Shown in pieces: positions 34,446-46,009 of a DNA stretch of 64,000 bases. Positions within the stretch are counted from its first letter, which is position 1, and each line of letters begins with the position of its first letter. The position numbers and the translations under genes were made by a program. Origin of the DNA: Gadus chalcogrammus. Its lineage: Eukaryota; Chordata; Actinopteri; Gadiformes; Gadidae. Location of the stretch: assembly GCF_026213295.1 (NCBI RefSeq), contig NC_079414.1, positions 6,253,847-6,317,846 on the forward strand. Direction: 5' to 3'. The notes beneath the pieces were generated by a model, which made no database searches, had not been told where the DNA came from, and was given only the letters and a program-made list of their open reading frames with translations.

Positions 34446-35330
34446 CCTGTGAGACCAGTTTGGTCGCAGGGCATCTTTCCTTCCTTAATGGCAATTTTAC
34501 CTCTCCCATTAGATTTAGCAATCATGGAGCCTCCCTTGGCTAACGTTAGTTCTATGTTACCCGTACGAACTACTAGATCTTATTTTGAAACTTCTGTTGA
34601 AGGAAATCTAACTAGTGAATGTTCCGGATATTGACAGCCGTGCGAGGAAGAAGGGGGCCAGTGTTGACGGTGAAAGTAAGGCCGGTTTATAGTGCTCCGT
34701 AAAGTGCTGTACGTAGACACGGTAAGCCCTCTCCGTAGCCGGAGAGCCTGTCTGGGACACTCTCCGTAGTTACGGAGTTGGATTACGGATTAAGGAGGCG
34801 GAGTAGTATACTTTCACATTTTAGTTCAGCAAGAAAGGCGACAAAGGAGAAGAAGGGGGCGTTCCAGTCTGCGTAAACGAGAAGCTCCACCACACGAGAA
34901 CGCCCATTTGTGTCTGCAGTGGGATGATATTGAAACCTTGGGGTCGGGACCCGGTACCGGCTCATGTGGCACCGGGTCGCGAGGAAAGAATAAATAACTT
35001 TGATTTATTGATTTTTCTGTTTCTGCCTTGAAAATAAACTCCTTGTTCAAAACCAAATCATTGATTAGACGGGCATTGATTAAATTAATTTGAAATAGAA
35101 TGGGCATTGACATTGATGCCTGGTAACTAATCTTATGCCCCAACACATTCCGTGTCCGCACGCTCTGAACGTGATGCATGATCCATACTGCTCATCGTTT
35201 ATTTGCTTCAGCTTTATGTGACTTTTAAGTGAAAAGGCTAAACAAGTAAATGGGTAAACAATGTGACCTTTTTTGATCCTACATTGTGGTTACACTGCAC
35301 ATCAAAAAAATATCATCTTAAAATAGAAGA
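34446..35330. other. No gene recognised
   Basis: Contains GC-rich ctccgtag/ctacggag-type inverted motifs near 34700-34790 that look like the end region of a DNA transposon, but no clear termini. The remainder is AT-rich. I see no supported gene. Confidence 0.3.
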
Positions 35331-35580
35331 TGTACTGTGTTTCTCCACATACACTCACAAAGCTCTACATCTCAAACGCCAAGACAATCCAATTTCTGCT
35401 TAAATACTGACTCATGCAAAATAACTGTCCTGATACTACTAGATCTTGGTGCAGCCTTTGACACAGTTGATCATAAAAATACTGCTGAACAGACTAGAAA
35501 TCTTTGTCGAACTATCAGGAAATATCCTTAAATGGTTCAAATCCTACCTTGAAGACCAAAATTACTTTGTCTATTGCTGT
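35331..35580 (+). mobile_element. L2-like LINE fragment (RT core)
   Basis: Reading with one frame change gives TVLILLDLGAAFDTVDHK (near 35430), then LLNRLEIFVELSGNILKWF and SYLEDQNYFV. The LDL-AAFDTVDH block is the conserved RT motif of L2/CR1-type LINEs. Both ends are truncated. Confidence 0.72.
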
Positions 35581-35584
35581 GTAC

Positions 35585-37985
35585 ATACATCTACTGATGC
35601 CTCTGGAAGAATCATCATTGATGTGCCTGGAATCATCAGACTATTCGGGTCTTTCAACATAACACGCTTCCTCCAGGTGACCCAGTCGGGGCTGATCAGA
35701 CCCCAGCTTGTGTCCAGATGGTTAGCTACCTACCATGACTCCATGGCTCTCCTCTTTTGAGCCACAGCCATATTGAGGCCCTCTCTGCTGCATCAGTGAT
35801 GCGGCACTCCTCATCCTTCTCCTCCTTCTCTCTCCCTTGATACCCAAACTGCTGAAGGCTCTGGTCAGGGAACGCGCTTCAAAACCCCTGCATCCGACCT
35901 CCACCGGGAGACACCTTGCTCTCCAACCAGCCTACTTACAGAGACTGACCAGTCCTGTGTACTTGGAGAGCTTCCTCTCAAAGGCTTCTTCTTCCTACTT
36001 GCTTGCTGGACTCAGACACAAGGACAATGTCTGGTCGTAAGGGTGGTGACTGCAATGTGGCTGAAGAAACTTCAGCTGATGCTCATGATCCACCAACAGC
36101 TGCCAGTCTTTTACAGAGGTTACGATTCCCGCACATGCTTTTCCGGCAGGGGTTGACTGCTCCTCAGTTCCCACAAAGGCTATGGAAGGTCGGAACCGCT
36201 TCGCCCACACAATTCTCAAAAACTTGATCATGCCTCCAGCGGTACCGTCCATCTCCCAGTGCCTTGGTTCAGCAGCTGAGGATGTGTTCCAGGGTTCCTC
36301 CCTCGGAACACAACGGGCATGCTGGTATCTCGGCTAAGCCCCATGTGTGCAGGTTTGATGGGCTTGGAAGCACATTATATACTGCCTAGATGAGGAATTT
36401 AATACGGTGAGGCTCGGCTTTCCACAGCCCAGGTTACTTTCCTCTCAACCGCGTTCTCCCATCTTGTCCAAGCTCCCTGTTGCTTCATTCCCACTGCCTT
36501 GACGGTTCTTGTTCCTTCCACTGCAGCTCTCACCTCCTTCTGAACAAGGCGGCGCCCTACCTTCCCGCTGCTGTTCATTTGGAGAGATGGAAAGGAGCCT
36601 TGCCCAGCTCTGCCACGTGTGACCACTCCCACCATGTACCTTTGAAGCATCCTTGCCTCAGCCTCTTGAACTGCGACCTCTGCCCTCCACTTCTTTCCAG
36701 TCCTCATTTGGAACCCTGCTTTAGTCACCCTCGGATCAAGTGAACCCCTTCTCTGGCTCTTGTAACCTTAAACTCCTCCTCTAAGGATTTGAAGGGCAGT
36801 TGCAGTTTATTGGTGTTCCCATAAAGTGCGAGGCTGCTCAGGCTCCTCGGTAATCCAAGCCATCTCCGAAGGTAGCTACATACCCTCCTCTCTAAGGTCT
36901 CCACTGTTGTGATGGGGACTGCATAGAATACCATGTTGGTATATCCATGCTTTGAACTTTCTAAGTAGACAGACTTGGCCACGGATTTCAACCAACCATC
37001 CAACTCAGTGCAGGTCGACTGGATAGACGCATCCGGGCCCAGTCCATCACCTTTTCGAGTCGCTTCAGAATCCACAGGCAGCCTGGGACCAATTCTGTCA
37101 TGAATGTGAGGTCACCCATGAATGCCCTGATGGCCCTCTGCAGTCTGGTTCAGCAGACCTGGTTCATGGCTAGGGAGAATAGTGTCACAGAGATAGTGCA
37201 ACCTGTGATGATACCGATCTCCACCTTGTGCCAATGTGATGTTATTGCTCCGGAGGAATCCCTCATCCTGAAATTGGTGTAGTAATCAGCAATGAGGTCT
37301 CTACACTTGCTGGGGACATGATGTTTTGTCAATGTGAGGTGAACCAACTTGTGTGGAATGGAGCCAAAGCATTTGCCAGGTCAAGCCACAGCACAGACAG
37401 GTTGCCCTTGGTCTCTCTTGCCTTCCTTATCAGCTGTGTCACCACACCATCGTGCTCCAGAAAGCCTGGAATTCCCGAAACGCCGCCCTTCTGGACAGAC
37501 ATAGGTGTTCTGTTCAAGGTAGGTACACAGCCGTTTGGAAGCAGTGCTGAGGAAGATCTTTCCCTCGACACAAAGTAGGGAGATGATGCGGAACTGGTCT
37601 AGTTTGGTGGAGTTTTCCTCCTTCAGGATACACACCCCTTCAGCTACTCTCCAGAAGACTTGCAGGATTTGTGCGTGGTGTTGCTTCTGCTCCCAACGGG
37701 CACACATCCTCGCTCGGTGGATCTTTAGGCCGTGGATGTTCTTGCAGATTTTACCGCATGTACACTGCTTGCTCATAGTCGTTTCTCCATTGCTTAGGTC
37801 TGTTGCCGTTGTGTCCGTCTGACTGGGGTGCTCATCCTCCCCCCCTCTCCGGCACCCCTTTGGGTATTTTTCCATAAGGTTCATCGTAGATTTGTTGGGA
37901 GTCCTCCTCTCAGAGAACACAGACTGGTTTGCCAGCCCGTTCTGCACCGGTTGCCGTCCCTCCGAGCTGCCACTGACTCTCTAGT
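35585..37985 (-). mobile_element. R2/Hero-like LINE with restriction-like endonuclease type tail
   Basis: On the minus strand, a Cys/His finger CTCGKICKNIHGLKIHRARM is near 37750. RT pieces follow: LDQFRIISLLCVEGKIF (near 37580), LVHLTLTKHHVPSKCRDLIA, and VEIGIITGCTISVTLFSLAM (near 37220). The thumb and C-terminal region include CTELDGWLKSVAKS, ERRVCSYLRRWLGLPRSLSS (near 36860) and KAVGMKQQGAWTRWENAVER (near 36450). The end has VEVGCRGFEARSLTRAF (near 35890) and a 3' UTR down to about 35585. This order, an N-terminal finger, a central RT and no AP endonuclease, is that of R2/NeSL/Hero-type elements. Frames are broken. Confidence 0.75.
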
Positions 37986-38328
37986 AGTAACCTAGGCATC
38001 AGAGAAAACCACCATGCCCTATGGAGTTCCTCAGGGGTCCAGCTGAGAGGAAATGGAAGAGATCAGACTGTCCTAATGATGTATTCCACTATCTTTTCCT
38101 TCTCTCTGATTTCACCTCCACTGTGTCAACAACCAAATCTGCCTTCTACCGGACCAAAATCAACTCCTCCGCCTCGAACCCCAGGAAACTGTTTTCCCTG
38201 TTCTCGTACCTTCTCAACCCTCCCTCACCCCCACCTCCTTCCTGCCTCACTGCTGATCACTTTGTTACCTACTTTACCCAGAAAGTAAAGGACATTAGCT
38301 CCTCTTTTAACCCTGCCTCCATTCCTCA

Positions 38329-38515
38329 GCTGCATCACCAAAAAGGCACAGCAGAGGATGTACTTCCTGCAGCAGCTGAAAAAGTTCAACCTGCCAAAGG
38401 CCATGATTGTGCACTTCTACACCTCTATCATAGAGTCCATCCTCACCTCCTCCATCACTATCTGGTACGCTGCTGCTACCGTCAAAGACAGGAGCAGACT
38501 GCTGTCTGCTCATCC
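38329..38515 (+). mobile_element. Rex1-like LINE fragment inside the L2
   Basis: About 187 bp encoding the ITKKAQQRMYFLQQLKKFNL to KDRSRLL segment match 33228-33400 closely. The fragment is internal to the Rex1 RT C-terminal region and has neither natural end. It probably came from patchwork DNA repair or template switching rather than a normal LINE insertion. Confidence 0.8.
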
Positions 38516-38547
38516 GCTATGCTGATGATACGCACAGATGTTCAATC

Positions 38548-39484
38548 TAGGGCTGCAACAACGAATCGATAAAATCGATAAAAATCGATTGCTAAAAGCG
38601 TTGGCAACGAATTTGGTTATCGATTCGTTCAGTCGCGCGATTAATACGTCACTACGTCACCGCCGACAGGTGGTTCATGCACGCCCACAGCGAGCTTTAG
38701 TGTGAGCGACCACAGCTTGTATTTTGGTCATATCTTAACACTGGACTGTAGGCCTATATAAAGGCCTACACTGTCTTTGCGTTAAAAAAACTCCTTCAAC
38801 TCAGTATCCGTCTAGTCCAACCGAAAACTCTGTCAGCTGCTGCTCCTGCTGCAGACGATGTGCAGACGGGCTCGTAGTCGGCACCGCGTGCATCAACAGT
38901 CTTTCAAAGCAGCGGTATTAATCGCTCAACCGGACAGTGTAGAAAGTCCCGTCAGTTAAAAATAGTAATCCAGTTTTTAAATCCATGTCGGCAGGATATA
39001 GAGCTAATTAGCTTAAAAAAAAAGTTGCAAACAGTGTCAAATGTGATGTGTTCAGGTCGGCTCAGTAATATGATTGATGTGTTCAAATGCAACACAAAAA
39101 AAATCTGACAAATGATCTGTCATCTGAGAGAAATTAAGATGCTTTAATCTCTTTTTAACCGTTAGAATTTACCGGTTAAAGATCTTATCGGTTAACCGGT
39201 TAACCATGGACATCCCTTATATACTGTATATTTATAAATGTATATCATACATTTTATGTTTTTTTTGTGCTATCCCATTTATGTTTTTTTTATTTTTTAT
39301 AATTTAATATTACTTTTAATAGTTCCGGGAAGTTGGAGCAATAACCTAGTGTTTTTACACTTCAGCCTGCACTCCGAATTTGAAGTAATGTTCAGTTTTT
39401 GAATAAAGATGCGGCAATTACAAATGTTTATTTTTTATTTATCCGATTAATCGATTATTAAAATAATCGTTAGTGGCAGCCCTA
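38548..39484. mobile_element. hAT-type element, ~937 bp
   Basis: Ends are tagggctgcaacaacgaatc on the left and tagggctgccactaacgatt as reverse complement of the right end. Flanks gttcaatc (38540-38547) and gttcaaat (39485-39492) are a decayed 8-bp TSD. Aatcgataaaatcga repeats fill the left end and ttaatcgattatt the right. An AT-rich ggttaaccggttaacc motif lies near 39190. No transposase. Confidence 0.83.
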
Positions 39485-40990
39485 GTTCAAATCAATCCCC
39501 TCCTCTGTCTTTACCAATTTATCCCTCTCACCTCTGACGAGGTCAACAGAATAATAACATCTAACCATGCCACCTGCACCCTTGACCCTATCACCTCCTC
39601 TCTCCTCCAGGATGTCTCAAGCGACATCCTGCCATTTCTCACCACACTTATCAACTCCTCCCTCACCTCAGGCATTGTTCAGGCGTCTTTCAAGACTGCC
39701 AGAATAAAGCCTCTCCTCAAAAAACTAACTCTTAATACCACCGACATCCAGAACTACAGACCGGTATCTCTTCTTTCATTCCTCTCTAAAACACTGGAAC
39801 GTGCCATTGCTAACCCTGTCCTCCTATCTCTCATCTAACAAATCGCTTGACCCTCACCAGTCAGGCTTCAAGAAGGCACACTCCACTGAGACGGCTCTCC
39901 TCGCGGTGACTGAGTCCCTCCGTGCTGCCAGAGCCTCGACCCTCTCTTCGGTTCTCATTCTCCTCGACCTGTCCGCAGCATTTGACACGGTGAACCACCA
40001 GATCCTCCTTGCCACTCTTGCTGAACTTGGCATTCCTGAATCTGCTCTTTCCTGGTTCACATCCTACCTGACGTACCGCACCTATCAAGTAACATGGAAT
40101 GGCTCCTTGTCCAAACCTTGCACGCTTGAAACTGGTTTCCCTCATGGCTCTGTACTGGGGCCTCTTCTGTTCTCCCTCTATACCAGATCTCTGGGCTCTG
40201 TAATTACATCACACGGCTTTTCCTATCACTGCTATGCTGACTACACTACGCTTTTTTTCTCTTTCCCCTCATCTGATAATGCCCTGATTGCAACACGCAT
40301 ATCAGAATGTCTGGCGGACGTCAGCACCTGGACAACTGCCCATCACCTGAGGCTTAACCTCAACAAAACCGAGCTCCTCCTAATCCCAGGGAAAGATAGC
40401 CCACACATGGACTTACTGGTCACCATTGAGAACATCACTGTATCTCCTTCTCCTACTGCCAGAAACCTCGGTATGGTATTGGACAATCAGTTATGCTGCA
40501 CCGCAAACATCACTGCGGTGGCCCGATCCTGCAGATTTGCACAAATTTAAAACGATGGTACTGGCATACAAGGCAGTCGATGGAACTGCCCCTGCCTACC
40601 TCCAAGCATTGGTAAAGCCACACACCCCAGCTCGATCCCTCCGCTCAACTACCTCCGCTCAATCTGCATAGCCACCCTCCCCCTTCTGGCCACCATTGTA
40701 CATTGTATTGTGTTGTATTGTATTATAGTACTTAACTGTGTAGCAATGTTGTGTAGCAACATTGTATTGTGTTGTATTGTATTGTATTATAGTACTTAAC
40801 TGTGTAGCAACTGCAGTAGCTGCTATCAATGCTGTAACACAGGGAATTGGTTAGCCTAGCGATTGTTGTACTTGCACTTGGTTCTATGAACATCCTTACT
40901 GTACCGACAGCGATATATTGTTGCACTTCTTATGACAAATGTACTTTGCTTTGGATAAAAGCTTCTGCTAAATGCCCTAAATGTAAATGG

Positions 40991-41905
40991 GTCCATTCTT
41001 GGGTTATTTGACCTCTACATGCTCCCCCTAGGCCAACTATTTCCTATTATAGAGTATAACATTACATGCCACAGCTATGCAGATAACACCCAGATTTACC
41101 TTGCATTATAACTTACTGACTCTGGTCCTATTGACTCTTTATGCATGTGTAATGAAAAAGTGAATAGCTCGATGCAAAATAGTTTCTTACAATTAAATAA
41201 AGATAAAACTGAGATAGTTGTATTTGGAAATAAAGAAGGGAGACTGAAACTCAGTGCCTATTTGGAGTCTAAAAGTCTTCAGACAAAAAAACATGTAAAG
41301 AATCTTGGTGTTATCTTGGATGTGGATCTTAGTTTTTGTGATCATATAAAAGCCACAACTAAAACAGCATTCTGGCACCTAAGAAATATAGTTATGATCA
41401 GAGATTTTGTATCTTAGCAGGACTTATGCAGGCATTTGTATCATCTAGGCTTCACTATTGCAATGCCCTCTTCACTGGCCTCCCCCAAGTCAATCAGGCG
41501 GCTGCAATTAATTAAAAATGCCAGAATATTAACAAAATCCAAAAAAAGAAAACACATCACACCAATCCTCAGGTCTTTGCATTGGCTTCCATTACAATTC
41601 CGAATTAAGTTGAATGTCCTTATCATCTTTAGGACACTCAATGGCCTGGGGCCAAAATACATCTCAGATATGCTAGTCTATCCAAACCTAACAGGTCACT
41701 TTGATCTAATGACACTGGTCAGCTGGTTGTGTCTAGGGTCAGGTCTAAGCAGGGTGAAATGGCATTTAGCCATTATGCTGTCCACTGTAGGAACCAACTA
41801 CCAACAGAAATTAAATCTGCTCCAAACTGTACATTCTTTTAAAAAATTATTTTCTACACACACACCGTCCAGACAGAGCTCCACACGTGCGATTAATTAG
41901 GTCAT
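40991..41905 (+). mobile_element. Second L2-group LINE fragment
   Basis: It begins within RT: CYADNTQIYL-like text at 41074, then LQLNKDKTEIVVFGNKEGRL (41190), KHVKNLGVILDVDLSFCDHI (41290) and TKTAFWHLRNI (41370). The C-terminal region includes a YCNALFTGLP block near 41458 and LRSLHWLPLQFRIKL (41572). The 3' end dissolves near 41905. It lacks the 5' half and is frameshifted. Confidence 0.75.
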
Positions 41906-42062
41906 ATTTTTCAATCGATTGACAAAACTAGTTTAAGGGCTAGTTGGTTGAGGGCTGAATTGTTTGTGAAACTGGAATGAATGCAATGATGCTGTATAGG
42001 AGAGCTGGGAACAGACGCGCTCCGACACACAATAAAACAGACGAGCACAAACACGCACGCAC

Positions 42063-42337
42063 CCTGGAGGGCCTTGAACCCCTGCAGAGGGACCCTTGAG
42101 GAGCCGGTGACGAACTGCAGCAGGCGGGCGCGGCGCTCCTCGTCATACGACTCCACCGCTTTCCAGAACCAGCGTACCACGCTGCTGTCCACGCTGCTGT
42201 CCACGCTGCAGTGCTTCAGACGTGTGTTGGACCTCCAGTCGACGATGTCGATCTTCCCCAGGCCGCACACGATAAGCTGCACACAGCAAGGGGTTCAATG
42301 AAACATATAGGTAAATGTGTTTATCAAGCACACACAG

Positions 42338-42422
<85 letters not shown>

Positions 42423-43015
42423 GTTCAAATGGAAACTACACAGGTGAATGTGTTTTATCAAGCAAACACACACACACACACACACAGAGGTGTCCAAATG
42501 GAAACTACACAGGTGAATGTGTTTTATCAAGCACAGACACACAAGGACACACACAGACACACATGGACACAGGGACACACCCGGATTCACAGACTCAGGG
42601 ACACACAAACACAGGGACACACAGACACAGGGAAACACAGACGCACATAGACGTACCTCCAGCTCCTTTTCATCAAAGGCCTTGAGCAGGTGCTGAGGGA
42701 TGACCTCGTTGAAGCCTTTCTGAAGGGCCAGGAACTGGGCCTCGATCCCATGCAGGACTCTCCAGTTCACGTACAGCCTGGAGACACATGCCTTAGACAT
42801 CTACACTGGAAGATGGCTAGGGCTGTGAGGGTGCTAGGGCTGTGAGTGCGTGTGTGCTGACCTGACGTATTCCTTCTTGGTGTCCTCGGTGACCTGAACA
42901 CTCTTGCCGCTGGGTTTGAGCTTGTGTTGGATGATCTCCCCGTAGGCGTTGTGCTCCACACAGAAGGTGTGATCCAGGACGCCTGTGATGTCATTCTCCC
43001 TGAGGGACACCAGAT
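42063..43015 (-). pseudogene. SMURF-type HECT E3 ubiquitin ligase, three exons only
   Basis: Minus-strand exons 43015-42862 (154 bp), 42777-42657 (121 bp) and 42276-42063 (214 bp) have proper AG/GT boundaries and compatible phases. They encode ENDITGVLDHTFCVEHNAYG, then LYVNWRVLHGIEAQFLALQK and FNEVIPQHLLKAFDEKELE, then LIVCGLGKIDIVDWRSNTRL and DEERRARLLQFVTGSSRVPL. This is the HECT region of SMURF1/2, which ubiquitinate TGF-beta/BMP pathway proteins; ICGLGKID-like wording is closer to SMURF2. The last exon, with the catalytic Cys (HTCF), and all upstream C2/WW exons are absent from the window. A 12-bp duplication adds four residues (SVDSSVDSSVV). Likely a partial duplicate; a real gene with very long introns is less likely. 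Confidence 0.82.
42341..42420. repeat. (CA)40 microsatellite
   Basis: A pure CA tract in the SMURF intron, followed by two copies of a ~80-bp unit (gtgttttatcaagca / aatggaaactacacaggtga) and further CA-rich text to about 42650. Confidence 0.98.
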
Positions 43016-43499
43016 CTAAAATCAATACTTCATGCTCAATAGGTTCTCAGGCGGTTCGACCTACAGATTTCTTGGACCTGGGGAATAAGAAAGGCGCGAT
43101 ATCAGTTTACAGTTTCATGGTTTTACCGCCAGAGAGGGACTTCAGTTAGACGATATCAGTCTCTGTTATATGGCATATTTATATAACTCTCCCTGTCTGG
43201 TGGTTCCTCTTCTGGTTCAGGGAGTACATGTATATCAGTGGAGGAGAGGGAGGAAGATCCTCCTTAACATTGTTGAGAATAAAAAATGTAGATTGCCCAG
43301 ACTACTGTAATGAATTAATGCCCTTAAATATGACTACTTTAATGCCTTGGAATATGTAATGTTTGTTTCCCTGGGTAAAGGGACATTAGCACCCCCTATC
43401 GCCTACTGACAATTACTTCAGGGAGGACGTTCCTCCCTCAGCCTCCAGTGACTCCCATTAATTTCCCCGAAAGTACTGGCGGCCGGTGAATAACATGGG

Positions 43500-44187
43500 T
43501 TTCAATAGACCTCTGAAGAATAAGTCCCGCCTCCGAGGCTCTTGGTTCCTTGTTTAAAATGTCTATGGAAGATTACATTGGGGTTTTGAATGATCGTACG
43601 TGACAAACTCTGTAGGTGGCGAAGAAGTAAAAGCTGCTCAGGTTTTGAACAGCTTTTTCAACTTTGGTTTTGGATTGTCGGTGCCTTTAAAGTAGTTAAC
43701 TATTATGAAGAGGCATTATGCTAACACGGATCTGCGCTGACTTAGGACGTCATGACTCTCCCAGTCAAGGTTGCATAGCAACGGCAATGTTTCATAGTTT
43801 GTCTTCATCGAAATGGCACCAGAGCCCGCCTATGGAGGAGGTGGCACCAACGCTGCTCGTCCATTCACGCGTGAAATTACAATAATGTTAGGTTGTGAAT
43901 GGTTGCAAGCAACTCCCGCTTCCCTAACAAGTATAACGTATAAAGTCTGCGCAGATCAGAACTAGCTCCCGGTTAGTATTAATAATAGTTAACTACTTTA
44001 ACGGCCCCGACAATCCAAAACCCAAGTTGAATCTAGATGGAAAAAGTGTGTAGCTCAAAACCTGAGCAGCATTTTACTTCTTCGCCACCTACAGAGTTTG
44101 TCACGTACGATCATTCAAAAACCCCATGTTATTTTCAATAGACATTTTAACATGGAACCAAGAGCCTCGGAGGCGGGACTTATTCTT
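43500..44187. mobile_element. MITE with ~190-bp inverted repeats
   Basis: The left arm (43500-43700) contains ctgaagaataagtcccgcct, gaatgatcgtacgtgacaaa and gtggcgaagaagtaaaa. The right arm (43985-44187) is its reverse complement with few differences. About 280 bp separate the arms. Cagtggagg-type DNA continues on both sides. No coding; the family is not assigned. Confidence 0.75.
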
Positions 44188-44439
44188 CAGAGTTCTATTG
44201 GAGAGAGGAGGAAAGTCCTCCTCTGAGTGGGTGTGACCTTAAGGGGTCTGATTCGCGCAAAAATCTATTTGCGCTGCGCTATGAACCAATAAGCAGGATC
44301 CCTGGCTGTTGAGCAGTGTTGCCAGATTTGGCAGATACTGTATCCCACCCAATTGGGCTACTTTTAACCAAATTAGGCTGGACATTTTTTCATAAGGCGG
44401 GAAATCTGCCCAATCTGGCAACGCTGCGATAACAAACCA

Positions 44440-45110
44440 GCTCTGCATTACCGCTCAGTCTAGTCTCCGCTCAGCGTTATGGCTGCGGAACGGCTGCGCC
44501 GCGGTCACAATCAATGAGACCATTTCCACCGGGCGCGCTGCGGAACGTCTCAGCAGCGTCCCAGGAGCGGCTCGCCACGCCGCAGCGCTATCATTCCGTA
44601 GCACTTCTATTTTTGACGCTAGCCGTTGCTGAACCGCGTCAATTTCAACAGAGCAGATCGAGCCGGGCAGGAAGTCAAAAAGTAAAAGCCATAGAGCATC
44701 CGGTCAATTTTCAAAATAAAACACAATACTCAGCTCATGTAGCCTATCACAACTTCACATCAACATTATTATGTTATGACTGGTGGCACCAGGTCAACAG
44801 TCAATCAATCAAAGGGTGTCAGAGGGTCGGCAACATGGACGACGAGAGACTCATTGTCGAAGTTCAGCAACATGAAGTCATTTATGTACCAAATCATCCG
44901 AGTGGAAGGTGAGTACATTAGGTTTAGGATTATCGCATGATCTCGTGTTCTTGTGTGAATACGGCACGCTCGCAAGGCAGCGCTGCGCTGCCGTAGCGCG
45001 CCCGGTGGAAATGCACGCAGGGCAGAAGTCGCAGCCGTTCCACGCCGCGGCAGGTCCGGTGGAATCCCGGCGTAAGAGACGCAAAGCAGGTGAAATCATC
45101 TGAACGATAG
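44440..45110 (+). mobile_element. PIF/Harbinger-like element, non-autonomous, with a MADF exon
   Basis: GC-rich end regions face each other: ttccaccgggcgcgct near 44525 and, in inverted form, agcgcgcccggtggaa near 44994. Between them the ATG at 44835 opens MDDERLIVEVQQHEVIYVP and ends at 44908 before GTGAGT. This is the start of a MADF domain, as in the accessory DNA-binding protein of Harbinger transposons. No further exon or transposase is seen. A related GC-rich piece lies at 46660-46790. Confidence 0.6.
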
Positions 45111-45167
45111 CGAGATTCTAACATTTGCAAATAATGTGTACAATGGAAACATTGGCAACAGAGGACA

Positions 45168-45845
45168 TTGTTCATGTTTTATTACACAGCATTCCATTCA
45201 TTGAGTTACAGTGCTAAGTTAGCGACCAAAGAAAAAGTTAGACCACACAAAATCGAGATCACCAAAAGTAATGGCAACGTCAGTGTTGTGAGTGCTACAT
45301 GGTTTGCTAGGTACTCATGGCTTACTGGTAGCATTACTAACAATCGACTGAATTGCTGGCCCTGTTTGCTAATGAATAATGTCAATCTCAAACGAATGAT
45401 TCAGAGCATGAAGCATTTTAAATGGCATCACTTTTGGTCTTGTGTCTTTTCTTAAAACAATTCTAACTGAAAATAAACATTGCTAAATAACAAGCAAAAA
45501 CTTCAGTCATTGAGGGCAAAAATAGGCCCAATGATAGGACCAGATTTTTTTATTTACTTTTACAAATCAAGAGTAGGCCTGACTGACTAATGGGCTTTGC
45601 ATCCTTTCATTCTGCTCTTGTACACCATTTCAAAAACATGCTGCCCATCAGCTTTCAATTAACAGTGATGCCACTGGTGGCTTTGTATCAATTTCATTCA
45701 CATAACTATCCCTCCTTTCTATTTTGTAGTTCACCAAAACACACTGAAACAACTTGAGTCTCACATTCTTATGCCACCATACACCAACAGTGCAAGCAGG
45801 CCAATGTCCTTCCTCCCTCACTTTAAAAACCACCAGCCGCCACAG
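45168..45845 (+). mobile_element. hAT (Tip100-like) remnant with a TTF-type zinc finger
   Basis: An open stretch (45181-45455) reads FHSLSYSAKLATKEKVRPHK, then SATWFARYSWLTGSITNNRL and NCWPCLLMN. The TWF-WL-G-C-PCL pattern matches the TTF-type finger at the start of Tip100-like hAT transposases. The right terminus accaccagccgccac (near 45831-45845) is the inverse of the cagtggcggctggtg end at 47757. The catalytic part is deleted. Confidence 0.6.
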
Positions 45846-46009
45846 ATATATACATACATATAAATATATATGTATACACAAACACACAAATATATATGCA
45901 CATACATATATATATACACATATATATATGTGTAAGCTGTAGTTAGGGTTAGCTCAGCGGCTGACGTGGCGCTGCTCAGCGGCTGATACGAATGCGGGAG
46001 CTCTGTTTG

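Larger units (their letters stand above)
38005..40990 (+). mobile_element. L2-like LINE with two internal insertions
   Basis: The 5' part encodes ERKWKRSDCPNDVFHYLFLL and LTADHFVTYFTQKVKDISSS (38050-38310). After the insertions, RT resumes at 39490 with SDEVNRIITSNHATCTLDPI, then NYRPVSLLSFLSKTLERAI (39750), HQSGFKKAHSTETALLAV (39860), LILLDLSAAFDTVNHQILLA (39955) and GSVLGPLLFSLYT (40150). The catalytic box reads YADY instead of YADD, so the enzyme would be inactive. The 3' tail ends tggataaaagcttctgctaa then atgccctaaatgtaaatg, the typical L2 tail in fish. Confidence 0.83.

Noticed and set aside
42143..42800. Long frames crossing the (CA)n in the SMURF intron
   Set aside because: They combine intron microsatellite with antisense of the true exons.
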